NCBI RefSeq assembly: GCF_002812085.1
Contig: NZ_NPDM01000001.1
Coordinates: 496,001 to 560,000, forward strand
DNA length: 64,000 nt
Source: Leptospira levettii
GTDB taxonomy: Bacteria; Spirochaetota; Leptospiria; Leptospirales; Leptospiraceae
Direction of reading: 5' to 3'
Shown here: positions 54,784 through 63,934 of the stretch, in pieces
How the letters are laid out: every line of letters starts with the position of its first letter
Position numbering within the stretch: position 1 is the first letter of the stretch
Position numbers and translations under genes: made by a program
The notes under the pieces: model-generated
Told to the model about the DNA's origin: nothing
Seen by the model: the letters and a program-made list of their open reading frames with translations, nothing else
Database searches by the model: none

Positions 54784-56781
54784 ATGCTGAAGTTGTTTTT
54801 GAAACCTAGATTTTCAGACCGTATTTTTTTAACATATGTAGGCTTTGGATTTTTAACTCTTTTCTTTCATCGAATTCTATTTTTTTATGTATATTCCTAC
54901 CGTTTAGAAAAATTCGATTATCTCTTAATTTTCAAAGCATTTCTCATCGGGTTTCGATTCGATCTTGTGACAGTCTCTATCTTGTTAGTTGGATTTTACA
55001 TTTTATCGATTTGGGATTTTGCATCAAAATTTAAATTTTACAAAAATCTGTGGCTCGTAACACCACTCATCCTTTACCCATTTGGAGTATTACATCTTTT
55101 TGCTGATTTATTATATTTTGAAAATGCAAACAAACACATTGGTTATGAAGCCATCGTATTTTTGGGAGATTTAGATGTATTAGTTTCCTCTGCCTTTTCA
55201 GAGGCTCCTTTCAAAATTTTCTCATTTTTATTTTTCATAGGTGCTTATGTATATGGAATACGTTTTTGGTTTCTAAAAAAGAAGATAGGTACCCTAGGAA
55301 ATGAATCTGAACCTAAGGGTTACTCAATTGCAAAGGTAGTTTTCTGGCTTTTATTCTTCTTTCTTGGTTTACGTGGTGGACCACAAGAATCACCTCTCCG
55401 GGCAAGTGAAGCAATCATTTCTGACGATGCCCTCATCAATCAGATTGCATTAAATGGAATTTATACCACCATCAATGATTTTAAAAGCCAATCCATTCCT
55501 AAACATCTCAAAATGAGTGATGCAGAAATGCTTTCGATCGTAAAAGAGGAAGTTCAGTTTGAAGGTTCTGAGTTTGTGAATGATCCAAACTTTCCCTTAT
55601 TAAGAAAACTAAATGAAATTCCTGGGAAAAAACCAACCAATGTAGTGCTTGTGATCCAAGAATCATGGACAGGAAAATTTGTTTGGCCAATGTCGGATGG
55701 TATTTTTTTAGGAAAGGAAGTCACACCGTATTACAATCAATTGGCGAAAAAAGGTCACAGTTTTAAACGTTTTTATGCCAATGGGGGAAGGACAAGTAAT
55801 GCATTATTATCTGTATTAACAAGTATCCCAGACAGACCAGGACTGACAGCAATTCGAACACCACAAATCCTAAGTAACTTTTCTGCCTTAGGGAATATTT
55901 TCTCAGAGTTAGGATACGAAACTAGTTTTATCACAGGTGATGATTTGAAGTTTGATAGTTTGGTAACCATTTTACCCCATTTTGGTTTTAAAACTTTAAT
56001 CGGCAAAGAAGACTTTCGTAAAGAAGGATATAAAATTGGTGCATGGGGGTATGATGATGAACATCTTTATACCAAAGCACTGGAAACAATGGATGAATAT
56101 GAAAAAAGGAATCAACCTTTTGTGATGACGATCCTTACCATGACAACCCATTATCCTTATAAAGTACCAGACAAAAAATATGAAATTTTTGATACGAATG
56201 TTACAGACTATGATTATCTAAATACCTATCATTATTCTGATGCTGCCTTAGCAATTTTTATGAAGGAAATGCAGAAACGAAAATACTTTGAGGATACCTT
56301 ATTCGTATTTGTTGGCGACCATACCCACCATCGGTATTTATCTTATTTTGAGGATCGGATGGTTCCATTTTTAATATATGCACCAAAATACATTAAACCA
56401 AAGTTAGATGAAAGGATTTCTTCCCAATTAGATGTATTACCTACAATTTTAGGTGCCATTGGTAAAAAAACGTATTTTGCAGGATTTGGTAAAAATTTAC
56501 TCGCACCTAATGTAAAATCAGGTAGTACATACTTTGCTTATGGAAGCGCTTGTGGTTGGATCGATGAAGAAAAGATCCTTTACCAAAGTGTTGATGGAGA
56601 CACACAATTTATATTTCAAATGGTGCCTCCATATGCAGAGGATCCAATCTGTAACCCAAACCGAACAAATTGTACGGCACAAACATTAAAAGCAAAAGCC
56701 TTCTTTAATTTGTCATTGGAGTTAATGAATCGGAATTCAATTTATCCATTGGAAGGCAGTCTACGGTACTCCAGGAAATGA
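54784..56781 (+). CDS. LTA synthase-like phosphoglycerol transferase (sulfatase family)
   Basis: 665 residues. Five N-terminal membrane helices (about 10-220) are followed by an extracytoplasmic sulfatase-fold domain. Catalytic parts: VVLVIQESWTGKF (metal Glu), NGGRTSNALLSVLTSIPD (nucleophile Thr), FITGDDLKFDS and FVGDHTHHRYL (metal Asp and His). These enzymes transfer glycerol-phosphate or phosphoethanolamine from lipids to envelope glycans. Leptospira lacks teichoic acid, so the acceptor is likely LPS, a membrane glycan or periplasmic glucan, which is inference. The end overlaps the convergent repeat-protein gene by 21 bases. Confidence 0.88.
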   Translation: MLKLFLKPRFSDRIFLTYVGFGFLTLFFHRILFFYVYSYRLEKFDYLLIFKAFLIGFRFDLVTVSILLVGFYILSIWDFASKFKFYKNLWLVTPLILYPFGVLHLFADLLYFENANKHIGYEAIVFLGDLDVLVSSAFSEAPFKIFSFLFFIGAYVYGIRFWFLKKKIGTLGNESEPKGYSIAKVVFWLLFFFLGLRGGPQESPLRASEAIISDDALINQIALNGIYTTINDFKSQSIPKHLKMSDAEMLSIVKEEVQFEGSEFVNDPNFPLLRKLNEIPGKKPTNVVLVIQESWTGKFVWPMSDGIFLGKEVTPYYNQLAKKGHSFKRFYANGGRTSNALLSVLTSIPDRPGLTAIRTPQILSNFSALGNIFSELGYETSFITGDDLKFDSLVTILPHFGFKTLIGKEDFRKEGYKIGAWGYDDEHLYTKALETMDEYEKRNQPFVMTILTMTTHYPYKVPDKKYEIFDTNVTDYDYLNTYHYSDAALAIFMKEMQKRKYFEDTLFVFVGDHTHHRYLSYFEDRMVPFLIYAPKYIKPKLDERISSQLDVLPTILGAIGKKTYFAGFGKNLLAPNVKSGSTYFAYGSACGWIDEEKILYQSVDGDTQFIFQMVPPYAEDPICNPNRTNCTAQTLKAKAFFNLSLELMNRNSIYPLEGSLRYSRK

Positions 56782-57075
56782 ATCCACATACTTCACTTTA
56801 AAGTCAGGAAAACTTGTTACAATTTGGACTTTAAAATCAGGAAAGGATGTAACTTCTTGCCACTGCCCGCAGTCTGAAGGAAAACTAGTTACTTTTTTTA
56901 CTTTGAGGTCAGGGAAGGAATCAACCACTTGCACCTTAAAGTCTGGGAAACTTGTCACAAACTGCACTTTGCCCGCTAATTTTTTTCCTTTGAATGTACA
57001 ATCGGATCCAACTTCACCTGCAGTCATTCCAAAAGTCATGACAACACCTAGTAAAAATACCAAAACAAGTTTCAT
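56761..57075 (-). CDS. Small secreted protein of SFPDFK repeats
   Basis: 104 residues from ATG 57075, which follows an excellent GGAGGG site; the longer frame to 57255 lies inside the divergent gene. A signal peptide MKLVLVFLLGVVMTFGMTAG precedes about 84 residues made almost entirely of six copies of the unit V-x-x-V-(T/D)-S-F-P-D-(F/L)-K, roughly 11 residues long, alternating VTSFPDFK and VDSFPDLK. Two Cys are in the chain (one before the repeats, one in SDCGQW). Such short regular units suggest a stacked beta-solenoid or a fibre. No family identified. It is divergent from the three-domain gene by 46 bases, its end overlaps the LTA-synthase-like gene by 21. Confidence 0.75.
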   Translation of the reverse strand: MKLVLVFLLGVVMTFGMTAGEVGSDCTFKGKKLAGKVQFVTSFPDFKVQVVDSFPDLKVKKVTSFPSDCGQWQEVTSFPDFKVQIVTSFPDFKVKYVDSFPGVP

Positions 57076-57121
57076 AGTCCCTCCAAAATTTGAGAAATAA
57101 ATTCTCGATTTATTTTTAAAG
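57076..57121. promoter_or_regulatory. 46-base divergent regulatory region with inverted repeat
   Basis: The starts of the repeat protein and the 790-residue protein are only 46 bases apart. The region contains the inverted repeat GAGAA-ataaa-TTCTC (57092-57106), a possible operator, and an A/T-rich block TTTATTTTTAAAG. There is no room for two separate promoters, so at least one must lie inside the opposite gene; joint control is likely. Confidence 0.45.
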
Positions 57122-59494
57122 ATGTCAATTCTTTTGTTCATGAATTCAGAATCGGCAATATTATTTACCCAATGTTTACAAAATGATTTTACTTCTCTTT
57201 TGGATAAATATGATCCACTTCCCAATTCATTACACGTTGGGTATGCTGAAGCCAATCGTTTATTAGGTGAAATGGTGGAAGACGGTCCTGTTTTTTCCCT
57301 TATGGACTGGGCATATGAATCAAATCCAAAACAACTAAAGATAATCCATATACGTGATTGGCATGATCCAAATGCAAAATCACAAGAAGACCATTTAGTC
57401 CAGTTTGGTTACCATTGTCTAAAGGATACAAAAGGAGCCGAATTTGTATTTCAAAATTGGATCGAATCTGATCCCAATCGTGCAGAAATTATCAATGCTT
57501 CTGGCTTAAATGACTTTGTAGATACGAATTTAGAATCTGTTTTACAACCATACAAAGGGAAACCTTTAAAAGTGGGTATCACAGGTGTTTGGACAGAAGC
57601 AAAAGTAACCTTTTTATGTTATGACTTAAAAACAAGATACCCAGAATTTGATATTGCTGTTTGTTCTGCACTTACTGCTAGTTCCTCTTTATCAATGCAT
57701 TTTATCGCGTTAGACCAACTCAAACAAATCTTAGGTGTGAAAGTGTATTCTTCCATTGGTGCGTTTACTGAATTTTTAACAGGAGAACAACCAAATTTAC
57801 AAAAACGTATTTCAACCAATGCAAGAATCTCAAGTGATAAACTAAAATTGGATCCTAAATATCCAATTTCGGATTTAGACAAACAAATCCTTCTCTACCT
57901 ATTCCGTGATTGTAAAGATGTTGAATTCAAAACTTTGGATGGAGGATTTTCAGGCAATGTAGTTTTAAAATCCAAATCCATAGACCACTTAGGACATGCT
58001 CAAGTACCTTGTGTAGTCAAAATTGGAAACCGTGATTTGATTGCAAAAGAAAGAACTTCCTTTGAAAGGATCCAAGAAGTTTTAGGAAACAATGCTCCTT
58101 CAATAGTTGATTTTTGTGAATTAAATGATCGTGGAGCAATCAAATACCGATATGCTGCCATGTTAGATGGGAATGTAAGGACATTCCAAAAACTTTATGG
58201 ATTAATGCCTGATGGCACTGGTCTGGATCGAATCATTGATATTGTCTTTGGTGAACAACTTGGCCGATTGTTTGAAGCAACTTCCGCAGAAAAACTAAAT
58301 TTGCTCGAATATTATGATTTCCAATCTAAGTATGCAAAATCTGTACGAACTAGAGTTGAATCTTTATTAGGTGGTCCACAGACAGCAGATACAATATCCA
58401 TATTCCCAGGGTATGAGGTTTTAAATCCTTGTTCCTTTTATGAAAAAGACCTTTCTTCTCTTAAAGAATACAATGCGATCACACACAATACTTCCTATGT
58501 CCATGGTGACCTAAATGGAGCAAACATCATCATCGATGCCCAAGACAATGTTTGGATGATTGATTTTTTTCACACCCACAGAGGGCATATTCTCAGAGAT
58601 TTGCTAAAATTAGAAAACGATGTATTGTATATTTTTTGTAAAATCGAATCTGAATCTGAATGGAAGGAAGCGATTGTTCTCACAAATATTTTACATAACC
58701 AAGAAGATTTAGGAATCCCACTTTCCTTTGATCCTCCCAAAGAACTTTCCAATGAAAAACTTCGAAAAGCTTATCGAGTGATCGCCAAACTCAGATCTTA
58801 TTATCCAAAACTTGTCAAACTAGACAGAGATCCATACCAAATGCATGTAGGTGCATTACGATATGCGATGCACACTCTCTCCTTCGATGAATGTAATGAT
58901 TGGCAAAAAAAATGGGCTTTGTATGTGGGCGGACAACTCATTCATAAAATAAAATCGTACATCCAAAAATCAAAGGTATTACGCATTGATTATTTATCAC
59001 CAATCAAGAATCAAAATGAAACCATTACTAAAATTGGTCTTACCATTTTACCAGGAAGAAAAGACCGCGGAAGAGTGTTGTTAGATGATTTACAAACCAT
59101 AAAAGAAGAAGGTATCACACAAGTTCTCAGTCTCATTACAGAACAAGAATACAATCAATACGGAGTGAATGAACTAAAAACTGAAATTCCCAAATTCGGA
59201 ATCGAACAAAAACAAATTTCAATCTTAGACCAAAAGGTTCCTAGTATGGAACAGATGAAAGATATTGTGAATTGGATGGATAGGATCCTTTCCCAAGATC
59301 AAAAAGTGTTAATCCATTGTGTTGGTGGTCTTGGGCGTTCTGGAACCGTTGCAAGTGCTTATTTAATCTGGAAATATAAAATGGATTCTGAATCTGCGAT
59401 TCAAAAGGTGAGAGAATCGAGAAGTGAACGTGCAGTAGAATCACACGAACAAATCCGATTCCTAAAAGAGTGGGAAAAATTTTACAAGGATTAA
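57122..59494 (+). CDS. Three-domain protein: isochorismatase-like, APH-like kinase, CX5R protein phosphatase
   Basis: 790 residues. N-terminus (1-220) has the isochorismatase-like fold (FTQCLQNDF, IIHIRDWHDPN, GITGVWTEAKVTFLCYDL), but the family's catalytic Asp and Cys sites read Cys and Lys here, so it looks like a pseudo-hydrolase. The middle (about 270-500) is an APH/choline-kinase-like kinase: GGFSGNVVL, Lys in VVKIG, HGDLNGANI (catalytic loop, about residue 461) and WMIDFFHTH. The C-terminus (about 635-790) is a dual-specificity-like phosphatase with IHCVGGLGRSGTVAS (CX5R, Cys about 733) and the CDKN3-like entry KIGLTILPGRKDRGR. The kinase resembles the TCAD9-type domain from tellurite-associated systems as I remember it. 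No signal peptide, so cytoplasmic. A start at 57140 is possible. Confidence 0.82.
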   Translation: MSILLFMNSESAILFTQCLQNDFTSLLDKYDPLPNSLHVGYAEANRLLGEMVEDGPVFSLMDWAYESNPKQLKIIHIRDWHDPNAKSQEDHLVQFGYHCLKDTKGAEFVFQNWIESDPNRAEIINASGLNDFVDTNLESVLQPYKGKPLKVGITGVWTEAKVTFLCYDLKTRYPEFDIAVCSALTASSSLSMHFIALDQLKQILGVKVYSSIGAFTEFLTGEQPNLQKRISTNARISSDKLKLDPKYPISDLDKQILLYLFRDCKDVEFKTLDGGFSGNVVLKSKSIDHLGHAQVPCVVKIGNRDLIAKERTSFERIQEVLGNNAPSIVDFCELNDRGAIKYRYAAMLDGNVRTFQKLYGLMPDGTGLDRIIDIVFGEQLGRLFEATSAEKLNLLEYYDFQSKYAKSVRTRVESLLGGPQTADTISIFPGYEVLNPCSFYEKDLSSLKEYNAITHNTSYVHGDLNGANIIIDAQDNVWMIDFFHTHRGHILRDLLKLENDVLYIFCKIESESEWKEAIVLTNILHNQEDLGIPLSFDPPKELSNEKLRKAYRVIAKLRSYYPKLVKLDRDPYQMHVGALRYAMHTLSFDECNDWQKKWALYVGGQLIHKIKSYIQKSKVLRIDYLSPIKNQNETITKIGLTILPGRKDRGRVLLDDLQTIKEEGITQVLSLITEQEYNQYGVNELKTEIPKFGIEQKQISILDQKVPSMEQMKDIVNWMDRILSQDQKVLIHCVGGLGRSGTVASAYLIWKYKMDSESAIQKVRESRSERAVESHEQIRFLKEWEKFYKD

Positions 59495-60294
59495 GTAGAT
59501 CGGAGTTTGTTTCGTTCTGCTTCTAACATTCCATCTAACTCAAGTTTTTTGGAATGCATCAATTGATAAAGGTGATCTTGGAATGATTCCCAACTAGAAA
59601 AATCACTTGGATGATGGATGCCAAGTCCCAAATAACCGACAACATTTCCTTTTTGGTATTCTTGGTATGTGGTAACACCCGATTTGATTGCCACAAAGAC
59701 TGGAATTTTTTGGTCAAAAGCAATTTTCACCATCCCCTTTTTTAAGGGTTGGATTTCTTCACTATATGTGTTTTTCCCTTCTGGATAAACGATATAAGAA
59801 GTTGTTTTTAATCCTTCGATTAGATTTTTCACAGAAACGGCTATGGACATTGCCTTTGAGTTATCAAATACTTGGGAACCCATGGCAGTCATCCACCAAT
59901 AAGCAAACCATGCTTTTTTAATCACTTGGTTAGCTAAAAATGGTTTTCTGATCACATAACAATCGTAAGGAAAATCCATCTCGTTTACGTGATTCAAAAA
60001 AATCATATGTCCTTTTTCAGGAACTGTAAATTGATTGAAGACTATTACATTTGTTTTTGTAATTTTTTTGACATCTTCGGCCCAAATTTTAGTGCCTTCT
60101 AAAAATTCCTTTATTCTCTTTTCTTTGTTCCCTGAAATTGCATGATACAAACCACGAATTAAGTATGGACTCGCTTTTCCGAATACTAACAGAGTGATCC
60201 GTAAGTATACCTTCATCACCAAACGCCCGTAGTGAACGCTTAGTCCGTGTAAGTTTTTTTCAATTAAGTTATCTACAACTGGAATTTTCGCCAT
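59491..60294 (-). CDS. PlsC-like acyltransferase
   Basis: 267 residues. HX4D motif FLNHVNEMDFPYD near residue 107 and YIVYPEGKNTYSEEI near 170 are the PlsC signature, and a hydrophobic segment YLRITLLVFGKASPYLIRGLY near the start may anchor it. It probably acylates a lysolipid; which one cannot be told. It stops 4 bases inside the convergent three-domain gene. The NHVNEMD variant differs from the NHRSDMD of the plsC at 21742, so the two are not recent duplicates. Confidence 0.8.
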   Translation of the reverse strand: MAKIPVVDNLIEKNLHGLSVHYGRLVMKVYLRITLLVFGKASPYLIRGLYHAISGNKEKRIKEFLEGTKIWAEDVKKITKTNVIVFNQFTVPEKGHMIFLNHVNEMDFPYDCYVIRKPFLANQVIKKAWFAYWWMTAMGSQVFDNSKAMSIAVSVKNLIEGLKTTSYIVYPEGKNTYSEEIQPLKKGMVKIAFDQKIPVFVAIKSGVTTYQEYQKGNVVGYLGLGIHHPSDFSSWESFQDHLYQLMHSKKLELDGMLEAERNKLRST

Positions 60295-60336
60295 AGCAAC
60301 AATTAGACAAAAGAGTGGTTTCTATGGATATAAAAA

Positions 60337-60358
60337 AGCCCAAGAAATTTCTTGGGCT
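60337..60358 (-). terminator. Rho-independent terminator
   Basis: AGCCCAAGAAA / TTTCTTGGGCT is an 11-bp palindromic stem; on minus it is followed by TTTTTTATATCC. It ends the 60392-61495 gene. Confidence 0.85.
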
Positions 60359-60391
60359 CATGCATTCGGAAACAGTGTTAGATATTGTTTC

Positions 60392-61495
60392 TTATTGTTG
60401 CGGAGAGGTAGTGCTTCCTTGGGCTGGTTTCGCAGGCACATTCAGAGCTTTTTTACGTTCTTGGTCGTATTTCATGAACACCATATTATTGGAATCCAAC
60501 TCATAGACACGACCTCTTACATCTGCATGGTCCACACGGTATTCTTCCGGCACTCTTACATCAAACATCGCTTGGAGTCGATTGTCATATTTGATATAAG
60601 GGTTTTTTGTGAAATCATAAGTTACTCCATCAATTTTAACTGGTTGGCCTTCTACAGTTGCACCCGTTTCATCTTTGGATGCTTCTGTTTTTGCTTGTGA
60701 GTTATTGAGGTAATAGTTATCATAAGGGTATTTTAATTTATAGATATTGATCGCATTGGCTTTCGAATCACGAGCCAAGTTGATCGCACCAAAATACATA
60801 TCAATTCGATACTTTCTATGTGTTGGTTGCAGTTTTTGGTGTTTCTCAAGATTTTTTTCCACCTTTAACGCATTGGCTCTTGCTTCTTTTGCAAGTCCTA
60901 AGTGTTTGTAACCAAGTTCCATATTTTTTTCAATATCGTATTTATTGTAACTATAATGTGCTTCTTTTGGATCGTACATCCTTCTTTGGTAAGGTGCTTC
61001 ACGTGGAAGATCCATCACATCTTGGCGGAAGTAAGATCCTTTTCCATACTCAATGGAAATATCAAGCAGTGCTTTGTCCATTGGGTTGTTTGGATTTTTG
61101 CGTTCCATTGCCGTTTTCATCATTTCTTCAGCACGGAGGATGTACAACTGGGAAAGTTCTTCTGTCATTTTTTCAATTCCCAATTGGCATTCTAGGAACC
61201 TTTGGTAGGCAGAGGAAAAATTACCTTCAAAATGGTATTGTAACCCTTCTTGGTAAATGCGTTTGGCTTCTAAGTATTTTTTCATACGGAAGCCTTCTTT
61301 TCCTTCTGGAGCATTGAGCTCTGTTGGTTTTCCTTCCGCATCTTCACCACGAAAGTTTTTGACGATTGGCTCAAGCTCACGGAGGTAAGTCAAAAGCTCG
61401 ATACGTTTTTGATAGGATTTACTAGAGACTGATTCTGCAAACATAGGTGCTTGCATCACGAGGCTCATCATGAGAATAAGAAGGGATTGTTTCAT
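60392..61495 (-). CDS. Helical periplasmic protein, possibly flagellar-sheath related (FcpA-like)
   Basis: 367 residues from ATG 61495 (MKQSLLILMMSLVMQAPMFAES signal peptide); an ATG five codons upstream (61510) is possible. The chain is Glu/Lys/Tyr-rich and almost all helical, with segments such as KRIELLTYLRELEPIVKNF, EAKRIYQEGLQYHFEGNFSS and KYRIDMYFGAINLARDSKAN. The even mix of charged and aromatic residues and a signal peptide suit an abundant structural protein. It recalls the Leptospira flagellar coiling protein FcpA, a helical periplasmic sheath protein, but I only half remember that sequence, so this is a guess. It is monocistronic with its own terminator. Confidence 0.7.
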   Translation of the reverse strand: MKQSLLILMMSLVMQAPMFAESVSSKSYQKRIELLTYLRELEPIVKNFRGEDAEGKPTELNAPEGKEGFRMKKYLEAKRIYQEGLQYHFEGNFSSAYQRFLECQLGIEKMTEELSQLYILRAEEMMKTAMERKNPNNPMDKALLDISIEYGKGSYFRQDVMDLPREAPYQRRMYDPKEAHYSYNKYDIEKNMELGYKHLGLAKEARANALKVEKNLEKHQKLQPTHRKYRIDMYFGAINLARDSKANAINIYKLKYPYDNYYLNNSQAKTEASKDETGATVEGQPVKIDGVTYDFTKNPYIKYDNRLQAMFDVRVPEEYRVDHADVRGRVYELDSNNMVFMKYDQERKKALNVPAKPAQGSTTSPQQ

Positions 61496-61646
61496 TGCTC
61501 TGCCATTCATTCCGTTTCCGTACTTTCCTTCGTTAGAAGAATCTTACAAGTAATTTCAGGGTGTCCCCTGTGAGTATTATCGGAGATTTATGATATTGGA
61601 TTGACAGATTGTATTTTAAAATTGAGCCTTTTCCTAGATTTTTCCT

Positions 61647-62525
61647 ATGTCCCAAGCCGCCGCCCAGTCAAAAAAAGTATCTTTTCGTGCCAAAGAGTCT
61701 ACAGCTTGTCCGATTTGTGATGAAAATCACCAAAAGGAGCAGATGTTCCAGGGGGGAGGAAGGCTCATCGCTGGGAAATTAGCCCAAGATTTACGCCGTT
61801 TGTATGAAAAAAATAAAAAATTTGGTCGTGTGAGTCCTCTGGATTATGTCATGACTGTCTGTCCTCGTTGCCTCTATTCTTCCTTTCCCAAAGATTGGAA
61901 CGCACTAAACCCAGCAGACAACGAAGCCATTCGAATGGCAACTGACGCTCGCCGTAGTTTTATCGAAAAAATCCTTGGATCTCTTGATTTCACACAGGAC
62001 CGCCAAATTGTGTTAGGTGCCGCATCCTATTTACTTGGTATGGATTGTTACCAATTACGAGGTGTGAGTGTTGCCCCTACTCCTAAAAAAGCAGTTTGTG
62101 CGATACGGGCCGCTTGGTATTTTTCTGACTTACATGATGAATTTCCAAATTTAGGGTATGACAAAATCAGAGACTTACTCTACCAAAAAGCTGCTGTGAT
62201 TTATGGTTACACATTAGAACTCATGCAGAATGGAAATGAACCTGTTGACCAAGCGGCAGGTATGCTTGGACCTGATACAGATAACAACTGGGGATTTGAC
62301 GGTGTTATTTATCTAAATGCTTTCCTTACAAAAAAATTCAAGGACCAAATGGCTCCCAAACCAGAAGACCAGGTTTTACTTCTATCCCGTGCTAAAAGAA
62401 CACTTGCTAGGTTGTACGGTTCAGGAAAAGCAAGTAAAGGAAAACCAGGCCCAATTGTCGAAATGACACGCGAATTGTACGACGAATACAATGCGATTCT
62501 AGAAGAAATGGGAGGCGAGAAGTAA
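61647..62525 (+). CDS. DUF2225 family protein
   Basis: 292 residues. The Cys-rich part ACPICDENHQKEQMF...VTVCPRCLYSSF (four Cys as two CxxC) is the DUF2225 zinc-binding signature, followed by a helical domain with GKGSY-like repeats absent here; it ends RELYDEYNAILEEMGG. DUF2225 proteins are widespread in spirochaetes and clostridia; function unknown. It lies 4 bases upstream of truA, so the two are co-transcribed. Confidence 0.82.
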   Translation: MSQAAAQSKKVSFRAKESTACPICDENHQKEQMFQGGGRLIAGKLAQDLRRLYEKNKKFGRVSPLDYVMTVCPRCLYSSFPKDWNALNPADNEAIRMATDARRSFIEKILGSLDFTQDRQIVLGAASYLLGMDCYQLRGVSVAPTPKKAVCAIRAAWYFSDLHDEFPNLGYDKIRDLLYQKAAVIYGYTLELMQNGNEPVDQAAGMLGPDTDNNWGFDGVIYLNAFLTKKFKDQMAPKPEDQVLLLSRAKRTLARLYGSGKASKGKPGPIVEMTRELYDEYNAILEEMGGEK

Positions 62526-62529
62526 GGGT

Positions 62530-63324
62530 TTGCCCAATTACGCACTTCTTGTCGAATATGATGGCACCTATTTTTATGGGTGGCAAAAACAAAAAGACCT
62601 ACCTACCGTCCAGTTTTCGATCGAATCTGCACTTGAGATCATCTTAAGAAGGAATCCCGCTTCACGTCTGTCAGTTGCTGGAAGAACAGATACTGGTGTA
62701 CACGCGCTTGGTATGGTTTGTAATTTTAAAACAGAATTTCCAATTCCCAATTTTCACAAATTATTAGTTTCACTCAATGCTTTAACTCCAAAAGCTGTTT
62801 CGATTAAAAATGTTGTCGAAGTACCACCCGAATTCCATGCAAGGTTCAGTTGTACGGGCCGAGAGTATATATATAAATTATACTATAGTAAATATGAAAG
62901 TAGTTTCATAGAAGGCCGTGCGTATTGGGTGAAACACCATATTGATTGGGATTTGGTCCAAAAACAATTAGATGTCTTAGTAGGCGAAAAAGATTTCCGA
63001 TCCCTGGCAAAAGCAAAATCGATGTCCGGGAAACGATCCATCCGGGAGATTTTGGCCATCAATTTGGAACAATTGACTCCCGATTGGTACCAAATCCGGA
63101 TCCGGGCCAACGGATTTATGCACAATATGGTGCGAATTACGGTTGGAACTTTACTGGACATCGGAAAGGGACGTTGGGAATCTAGATCCATAGACTCCAT
63201 ATTGGAAGAAAAGAACCGTTCGCGAGCAGGGATGACTCTCCCGCCGGATGGACTCTATTTTGTCCGTGCGTATTACGAAGATCATCCGGAAATTCATGAA
63301 TTGTACAAAATCTCTCTTCCTTAG
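62530..63324 (+). CDS. truA: tRNA pseudouridine synthase A
   Basis: 264 residues. TruA makes pseudouridine at 38-40 of tRNA. Family marks are LVEYDGTYFYGWQKQ, the catalytic-Asp motif AGRTDTGVHALGMVC near residue 55, FHARFSCTGREYIYKLYY and FMHNMVRITVGTLLDIGKGR. The start is TTG at 62530 after TAAGGG, matching the family N-terminus; there is no upstream ATG in frame that fits. The next gene starts inside its 3' end. Confidence 0.95.
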   Translation: MPNYALLVEYDGTYFYGWQKQKDLPTVQFSIESALEIILRRNPASRLSVAGRTDTGVHALGMVCNFKTEFPIPNFHKLLVSLNALTPKAVSIKNVVEVPPEFHARFSCTGREYIYKLYYSKYESSFIEGRAYWVKHHIDWDLVQKQLDVLVGEKDFRSLAKAKSMSGKRSIREILAINLEQLTPDWYQIRIRANGFMHNMVRITVGTLLDIGKGRWESRSIDSILEEKNRSRAGMTLPPDGLYFVRAYYEDHPEIHELYKISLP

Positions 63325-63934
63325 TATCCTTTTATCACTCACTCTTTTTTCTGGACTGCTCTCCGCTCAAACCCTAGAAGAGTACAACAAACGCCGGTAT
63401 GAGATCGGTGGTTGGGTGGGAGCGGCAAACCCAATGCCTGGAACACCAACTGTCCGTGTCCTTGAAACGACACTTGGTGGTGGATTTTATGCAAGAATGC
63501 CATGGCCATGGATCTTTTACACCGAAGTGGGTGGTTCTTATGCGGTATTTTTATCCCGCTCGGAAAGAGCACTTACAGCAATGCCTTTATATGCTGCCCT
63601 TGCCTATAAAATCCCACTTGAACTTCCCATTCAATTTTTTCTAAAAGGTGGTGGTGGTTCGTCTTACGTTGTGGCACGTCCTGCCGATACGGCTCGTTGG
63701 AACCCAACCGCCTTTGCTGGGTTAGAAGCTAGTTTTATTGCTGGTCGTAGAATTCGAATTGGGGTACGATTGGATTATTATAAGATTTTTGAAACCCAAA
63801 TGGACATTCCCAACCAATACCGTTATCCTTTAGCAAGCCCATATGATGATCCACGTTTACAAAATCCTTCGAATTATACCCTACAAAACGTTGATTTTTT
63901 CTATTTTGGTCTAACAGTAGGAGTATTGTTCTAA
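63296..63934 (+). CDS. Small outer-membrane beta-barrel protein
   Basis: 212 residues from ATG 63296, which overlaps truA by 29 bases; the longer frame lies wholly in truA. Signal peptide LFLSILLSLTLFSGLLSAQ, then Gly/aromatic strands typical of a small barrel (YEIGGWVGAANPMPG, GGGFYARMPWPWIFYTEVGGSYAVFL, FFLKGGGGSSYVVARP, RIRIGVRLDYYKIFETQ) ending VDFFYFGLTVGVLF with a C-terminal Phe. It is probably an OmpA/OmpX-like barrel. The stop overlaps the start of the next lipoprotein (TAATG). Confidence 0.8.
   Translation: MNCTKSLFLSILLSLTLFSGLLSAQTLEEYNKRRYEIGGWVGAANPMPGTPTVRVLETTLGGGFYARMPWPWIFYTEVGGSYAVFLSRSERALTAMPLYAALAYKIPLELPIQFFLKGGGGSSYVVARPADTARWNPTAFAGLEASFIAGRRIRIGVRLDYYKIFETQMDIPNQYRYPLASPYDDPRLQNPSNYTLQNVDFFYFGLTVGVLF

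Noticed and set aside
57076..57255. Upstream extension of the repeat-protein frame to 57255
   Set aside because: It lies inside the three-domain gene; the GGAGGG site points to ATG 57075, which starts a signal peptide.
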